The notes under the pieces are model-generated. The model had not been told where the DNA came from. It worked only from the letters and a program-made list of their open reading frames with translations, and ran no database searches. From positions 127,941,669 through 128,005,668 of the forward strand of contig NC_057819.1 of NCBI RefSeq assembly GCF_910594005.1: DNA of 64,000 nucleotides, in the 5' to 3' direction. A program made the translations under genes and the position numbers. This stretch comes from Cervus elaphus (lineage: Eukaryota; Chordata; Mammalia; Artiodactyla; Cervidae). Positions 58,601 to 64,000 of the stretch are shown in pieces. Each line of letters begins with the position of its first letter. Positions within the stretch are counted from its first letter, which is position 1.

Positions 58601-61600
58601 CTGCGTCTGCAAGTTTGCTTGTACATATGTCTGCTTATCTACTTAGGAAAACTTAGGGAAGTAGAACCCCCTCCCTGGTTCACGGAAGATGCAAATTTAA
58701 ACACTTGATACATTTTATCAAAATGGTCTGTAGAAAGTTTGTGCAAATTTATATTCTCACACTTTAATTCACACCAGAAATTGGCATTTTTTTTTCATCT
58801 TTACCAAGCTAATAAACAAAAAATATATTCTTTTAGGTTTCATTTACTTGCTTGTGAATTTGAATTTTTAATGTTTAGAGACTGTCCATATTTTTTAATT
58901 GTCTGTTAGTACCGTTTGTCCATTTTAATTTCTCTCATGATTCTTTTAATTATTTTAAAAGCAATTCTATTATCCTTTGTCAAATATGTGTATTTTTGCC
59001 AAGTTTAATCTGTCCATTTTTCATGGTTTCTGGCTTTCATCTTGTGCTTAGAAGGAAAGCCTTCATGACTAGAACCATATTTGTACGTGTTTTCTTCCAA
59101 TATTTTTGTCTTAGGCTTTAAATTTAAATATTTGACGTAGCTGGAATTTATTGTGGTAAATGAAGTGACTTAGGAATATATATTTGGTTTGTTCCTTTAA
59201 TCAAAATGACTGGCCAGTTAATCCATCACAGTTCTCCCTACTGAACTAAATAAAATACTCCAGTGGTGGTCTTTTTGAGAGAGAGCTCTTATCTTGACAG
59301 AATCCTGAGGAGAAGTTGACAAAACCCCCATTGTAGAAGTTGGTAACAGAATCTCAGTAATTGATAAAACATATTTTAAAATTAGTAGATTTGATGGGAC
59401 TTCCTTGGTGGTCTAGTGGTTGGGATTCTGTGCTTCCAGTGTGTGTGGGGGGCTGCGGGTTTGATCTCTGGTGGGAACTAGGATCCCATATGCCATGTGG
59501 CGCAGCCAAAAAAGAAAATCAGTAGATTTTGAACAACTCAATTAATAGGCTTTATCTAGTATACATATAGAACACTGGCAAGTATATGTTCCTTTCAAGC
59601 AGATACAGAAGATTTATAAAATGAAGCCATAAAACACATCACATTTCAAAGGAACATGTCACACAGACCCCGTCTGTATTATAAAGAAAAGCTGGAAATC
59701 AGACCAGAAAGAGCTATGTTTGCAAATTTACAAATGTACTTTTAAATAATTTATGGGTCAAAGAAGAAAATAATGGAAATGAGAAAATATTTAGAATGAA
59801 ACAAAAATCACAACTTGGGGATGCCTCTGGAGGGGTACTTAGAAGAGAATTTATGCCTAAAGTGTTTAATTTTCCCTTTCCTTTCAAATATAAGGAGCTG
59901 AGTTTACAAATGACAACTGGATTTATCTGGAAACTTGAATGAAATGGACATCTTCCTAGAGAAATGTTTCTTACTCAAAATGACTTAAGAAACAGAAAAA
60001 TAGACCACTCCCATCACCATAAAGGAACTGAATCTGTAGTTAGCACATCTTCCCATGAAACCATCTCCATTTTCTGTTTTGAGTAGCGACAGGACAAATT
60101 AAATTGAGTTTTTTCAAGGAGGGGACAAATCGGTCAACCTGTGACCGGAAGATCTGGAAATGGGAGAGTGCCATATTTCCTTGTCAACCACAAGAGCTAT
60201 AGATGGTGTCTAAAGGTTCATGGGTGTAGAGCATGTCACGGAGTCCTACACTTAACTCTTGATTGACTGTCTCCTTGTGACTGGTCACACACGATGGTTA
60301 GTGAGAATAGCGAGGTACGCGTGTATAATAAACAGGGCTTGTGAATGATGCTGAGATGGGAGAGACGATTACGAGCTTTCCTTGGGCTTCTAAATTGGTC
60401 AAGTTTATTTTTACATGTGTACTCTTCCATTTAAAATTTTTTGTTGGAAATAAAAATGGAAGCTTTTTTTTTTTTTTTTAAATAAATAACAAGATGTGCT
60501 TCTAAACTAATTTGCGAATGTGTCCAGCTGAGCCCAACAGACAGGCTCCATTAGGCTCTGGCCTTTTCCTAAAAGGGGATGCCGTCCAGCCTGCTGTTGG
60601 TGCTTTCGGACTGTTTCAGCTGCCTGGTGCGGTCCATCGTTGAATTTATACCACATTGGAATCAATTAGTAATTTTCCCATTAACAGTTCTCTTTTGTCA
60701 GGGTGTGTGTGTGTATGTGTGGAATGAATGGGCGGGGGAACTAAAATGAAAGGTGTTTGAAAACACGTACCAGGAAACGTCTTGATCTGATCTGAAACTG
60801 ACATTTCGCCATCATTTCTAGGGTTTTGCGGCCTCCCGGCGGTGGATCCAATTTTTCGTTGGGTTTTGATGAACCAACAGAACAACCCGTGAGGAGGAAC
60901 AAGATGGCCTCCAGCATCTTCGGGACGCCTGAGGAAAACCCCCCTTCCTGGGCTAAGTCGGCAGGTACTGCTAGTCTCTGGTCAGGGGTGGGCCCAGCAG
61001 GACCACCGCAGCTGGTTTTGTGCTGCTGAGTAACATCTAGCTTAATCATGGGAAACGATTAAAGCGTGTCACGGGAGGAGAGATGGAGGGCTAAGACAGG
61101 GGAGACCCTGGGAGTCGGTGTGGTGGCTAACAACAAGGAGAGCCATCAGGCTGGCTCATGTGGCCCCTCTGAGGCATTTTTATTACCCGCCACGCCCTAA
61201 CACTGTTGGCTCATGTTGTCATGTGACGTGAACTCATTAAACAGTGGCTTGCTTTAGGTCTTTCCCTGGTATTCCTCCTGAAAGTATATTTTGATTCAGG
61301 TGCCAAGTCTAGTGGGGGCAGGGAAGATTCTGAGTCATCTGGACCCCAGAGAAGGAATTCTTCTGAAGCGAACTCTGGAGACTTCTTAGATCTGAAGGTC
61401 AGTGCAACAATATAGGGGGAGAGACAGGCTTTTTGAGGTTTATGCCCTTTAGAAATGAAATTCTCACACCGCCTCCCGCCCTTCCTCCACTGTACTAAGA
61501 CTTGCCATTGGAATTTCGGGGCTTGTTTTTGGGTTTTTTTTTTGCACTTAACCACTAAATTTTTATTGAATTTTTACTATAACATCAAAAAATGCAGTAT

Positions 61601-62764
61601 TAGTAAATAGAAATACAGAGTAAAGAGAAAATAGCATAAATGGAGAGGGGTGGGGCGGTGGGGCAGGGGTAAGGAGGAGGTCACTGACAGGGGCATAAGC
61701 ATCGTTCTTAGTCATCACTTTCCTGTAACTTCCATGAATCTTTCCCATCCATCATCATCAGTATCACTCTTGCAACAGTTTCTCAAAGGGCATCTGTCTG
61801 TCCTAACTCCCTAAAGGCTTTGCTTATGATCTCAGTCCCTGGAGTTAATACCCAGGGCAAAGAGCCTCTATTAAATTATTTATCCAGTCATCCCTGAACT
61901 TTTTCTCCCACTAGGTTTTTATCCACTGGAGTTTTATTATATAGAGAGGTAATTAGGAAAGGGACTGGCTGTACTGGTGATGGAAGATTGATAGAGTAGA
62001 TCAGAAAGATGAGTTCATGTGACCTTGGTCTATTCATGTGTCTCTGCCACCAGCTGGGCTAGTCTTTATCCTTCAGTATTGATTTTTGAAACCGGATCAC
62101 TCGCACTTCGTGTGTCTCTCACACATAGTGGCATAGCTGAGCTCAAGGTTGTTTCAGTTGTTGGCAAATATTGCCGGTTGTTTTGAGCTAAGCTGCAGGA
62201 GGCTATAGCATGGTGTTACCATCGGTTGTCTGCAGGTGAGCACGGCCCCTAGGCCCCACGCATATGTCTGGAAAGCCTGTGGGATGTCCCCAAGCGGGGG
62301 CCTTGGGGCACACGGAGACAAGAGCCGCCTGAAAGTGGGGAGACCGGTAGAAGGGCTTTGGAATTGATGAAGGCCCTTCAACAGCTAGATTAGAAAGAAA
62401 GGAAAGGGGGTGGAAAGATAGGTTTACCAGTTTCCCATTCTGATAAAAGCTCCTCTGAAGTTCTGATATGAGGTCATCACTGTCAGTGTGAAGGCTTTTT
62501 GGTGTTTTGACCATGTTACTGGCACTGGGGCAATTTGTCCAATAGCATTTTTGTGTAGCATTGTTCCAAGTTGAATAGAGGCTGCTTATTGTAAAGGGCA
62601 CCTTGACCTTGAACTTGACTACATTAAAACAAAATTTGACATCTATCTTCAGACAGACAGTAACTTCTCTGAACTATGATTGTTTTATTTGTATGTGGCC
62701 AAATTAAAATCTGAAGTAAAGTTTTTTAACTTTTTTCTTTTCCAGGGAGAAGGTGACATTCATG
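54693..62764 (+). CDS. JPT1: JPT1 (HN1), Jupiter microtubule-associated homolog 1, first four coding exons
   Basis: Small, largely disordered protein, reported to dampen AKT-GSK3B signalling and to be linked with proliferation and microtubules. Exons 54693-54748, 60822-60964, 61300-61397 and 62746-62764 join in phase to 316 nt (105 codons plus 1 nt): MTTTTTFKGVDPNSRNSSR, VLRPPGGGSNFSLGFDEPTE, NKMASSIFGTPEENPPSWAK, RRNSSEANSGDFLDLK and GEGDIH. Human JPT1 has 154 residues, so about 49 remain in an exon beyond 64000. The VLRPPGGGSNFSLGFDE block is the family signature shared with JPT2; the N-terminus and exon 3 identify JPT1. It is transcribed in the same direction as SUMO2, 7.5 kb downstream. 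Confidence 0.95.
57220..57330 (-). repeat. CHR-type SINE, truncated
   Basis: Reverse copy: CCCCTGCCAGGGATCAAACC and CACTGCTAGGGAAGTC, flanked by GCTAATTTTG/GTTAATTTTG-like repeats. Confidence 0.75.
58070..58265. repeat. hAT-type DNA-transposon fossil
   Basis: GTAAATAAAGCTTTATTGGA and AATGACCCACAAGCCAAAAA fit an old Tip100-like hAT element; the family name is uncertain. Confidence 0.5.
59396..59515 (+). repeat. CHR-type SINE
   Basis: GGGACTTCCTTGGTGGTCTA head, CATGTGGCGCAGCCAAAAAA tail; a CAGTAGATTTTG/TTAGTAGATTTG pair flanks it. Confidence 0.85.
60822..60964 (+). CDS. JPT1: JPT1 coding exon 2 (residues 19-67)
   Basis: 143 nt, TTTCTAG acceptor and GTACTG donor, encoding VLRPPGGGSNFSLGFDEPTE, QPVRRNKMASSIFGTPEENP and PSWAKSA. 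Carries the family signature. Confidence 0.95.
61300..61397 (+). CDS. JPT1: JPT1 coding exon 3 (residues 67-99)
   Basis: 98 nt, ATTCAG acceptor and GTCAGT donor, encoding AKSSGGREDSESSGPQRRNS then SEANSGDFLDLK. Ser-rich, consistent with a phosphorylated disordered segment. Confidence 0.94.
61398..62745 (+). other. JPT1 intron 3, nothing recognised
   Basis: No SINE or RNA gene recognised. Minus-strand open frames (for example 62203-62601) lack protein features. Confidence 0.45.
62746..62764 (+). CDS. JPT1: JPT1 coding exon 4, 19-nt microexon (residues 100-106)
   Basis: After a strong T-rich tract and TTCCAG, GGAGAAGGTGACATTCATG encodes GEGDIH plus one base, then a GTGAGT donor. It matches the human continuation LDLKGEGDIHEN. 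Skipping it would shift the frame. Confidence 0.9.
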
Positions 62765-63739
62765 GTGAGTATGTCTGAAAAAAGTATGCCAATTTCTGGT
62801 TCTGTAAATGTTAGAATAGATTGAATTTTGACTCAAGTCATGTCCTGGGGAAAGACGCTAGCTGGAGAGTGAACCTGGCTGAGCCCCAGGTGCCCGTGTC
62901 CATCCTCTAAGGGGAGAGGAAAGCAAAATGGAAGCTAGCAAGCACGGCCGGCAGCGAGAACAAGGCTGGAAACCTCCTAAAACTTTCAGAACAGACGGAT
63001 GTCAGTCAGGTTGGTATTTGTTACACTCAGTGAGAGCTTCTTAGTAACCGTCTCTGGCATCTCAAGCTCAGACCTCAGCATTAAATTTACAGTTTGATTT
63101 TCTACTGAAGTGCTTACTCAGCAAGACACCGGTAACCCTGTGATCTTGTGAATGATGACTTTAGCGGGCAGGTGTAAATTTTCAGTTAGCACCCACATCG
63201 TCAAATTATAAGTGGAAAAGAGCTGTAATCATTTAATTATTTAAAATCTTTGAACTATTTATTGGCACTTCTTTAACAAGTGCCAGAGAATTGCCGGTGC
63301 ATGTGATGTGAGGTTTACGCGTTGTTTGCCCTGCAGCCATCAGGTTCAAATTGACCTGGAGACACGCAGCCGGCCTGGGACGAAGCCGCTTCCTCAAGGC
63401 TTTTTTCTGCCATTACATTTGGCGAGTCAGTCTTCCAGGAAAATAGAAATTCCTGTTTGGTTGTCTTGTTGTCTCTCTGGGCATGAGGGGAGGAGAATCT
63501 TCTGAACCGTTGTGAACTCTACCTGGGTTTTCGCTCCGCGGACAGATTGTGTTCTCACTGGACTGAAGGTGTATTAGTTTTTGTTTCTATCTAGCTTGTT
63601 CCATTTAAAAAGACTGTTCTGGAGGTTAAAAAAAAAAAATTCTAGACTTTTTGATTCCGCTGATTTTTGTATTCAGAAATACTTCCAATGTCAGACCTTA
63701 TTTCACAAGAATAATAACAAGCAAGTTAATCTTTTTTAA
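62765..63739 (+). other. JPT1 intron 4, visible part
   Basis: No further exon before the window end; the final JPT1 exon is expected to the right. Confidence 0.5.
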
Positions 63740-63995
63740 AAAATACAATTTTACTTATTTATTTTTGGCTATGCTGGGCCTTGGTGGCTGCATAGGTTTT
63801 TGTCTAGTTTCAGCGAGCAGTGGCTGTTGTGTAGTTGCGGTGATCAGGCTCATTGTGGTGGCTTCTCTTGTTTTGGAGCACAGGCTCAATAGTTGCGGCG
63901 TACGGGCTTAGTTGGTCAACATCGTGCCGGATCTTCCCTGACCAGGGATCAAACCCTGGTCTCCTCTTTACCACTGAGCCACCAGGAGGCCCACG
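63740..63995 (-). repeat. Long tRNA-derived SINE
   Basis: Reverse copy: TTTTTGGCTATGCTGGGCCT, GTAGTTGCGGTGATCAGGCT, CTTCCCTGACCAGGGATCAA and GAGCCACCAGGAGGCCC. Confidence 0.78.
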
Positions 63996-64000
63996 AGGCA

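Larger units (their letters stand above)
54749..60821 (+). other. JPT1 intron 1 (6.1 kb)
   Basis: CpG island to about 55660, then mixed sequence. It contains CHR SINEs at 57220-57330 and 59396-59515, a MIR-like stretch near 57850-57990, a hAT-like fossil at 58070-58265 and a short GT tract near 60700. No alternative exon is supported. Confidence 0.55.

Overview
This is a window of vertebrate nuclear DNA, almost certainly from a bovid ruminant. Genes are split by GT-AG introns, CpG-island promoters mark gene starts, and the interspersed repeats are ruminant types: Bov-tA/Bov-A SINEs, CHR-type tRNA-Glu SINEs, BovB (RTE) LINE fragments and ungulate L1 3' ends. The three genes match the NUP85-SUMO2-JPT1 (HN1) block of human 17q25, which suggests Bos taurus chromosome 19 or the equivalent in a close relative. 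I cannot fix the species from the sequence alone.

Layout. Positions 1-25.2 kb hold the first 16 coding exons of NUP85 on the minus strand. The ATG is at 25174 and the last exons lie beyond the left edge. Its introns carry a full-length RPS20 retrocopy (13.14-13.67 kb), a 5'-truncated L1 (17.0-18.2 kb), a decayed BovB (22.9-24.7 kb) and many SINEs. From 25.6 to 37.9 kb lies a divergent, gene-free spacer packed with nested SINEs, BovB and L1 pieces and old DNA-transposon fossils. SUMO2 is complete on the plus strand: four coding exons from 38302 to 46639, 95 codons, with a poly(A) signal at 47214. From 47.2 to 54.4 kb is a gene-free spacer with few repeats. JPT1 starts on the plus strand at 54693 behind a TATA/CCAAT promoter. 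Four coding exons are visible, including a 19-nt microexon, and the last exon lies beyond the right edge.

The three genes are housekeeping genes and do not form an operon-like unit. NUP85 is a Y-complex nucleoporin, SUMO2 is a ubiquitin-like modifier and JPT1 is a small disordered cytosolic/nuclear protein. NUP85 and SUMO2 are divergent across a 13 kb spacer; SUMO2 and JPT1 run in the same direction.

I found no undescribed defence, CRISPR or other novel system. The most unusual pattern is a set of short direct repeats, each flanking a nearly pure poly(A), poly(T) or C-rich tract. Several have L1-endonuclease-like junctions. They look like retroinsertions that kept only the tail, but local assembly artefacts must be excluded. 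Other points worth checking are a 38-bp perfect inverted repeat whose second arm interrupts a BovB element, and a CpG-decayed duplicate of the segment next to the SUMO2 CpG island. All coordinates were read by hand. Exon boundaries are checked by GT-AG and reading-phase arithmetic; repeat boundaries are approximate.
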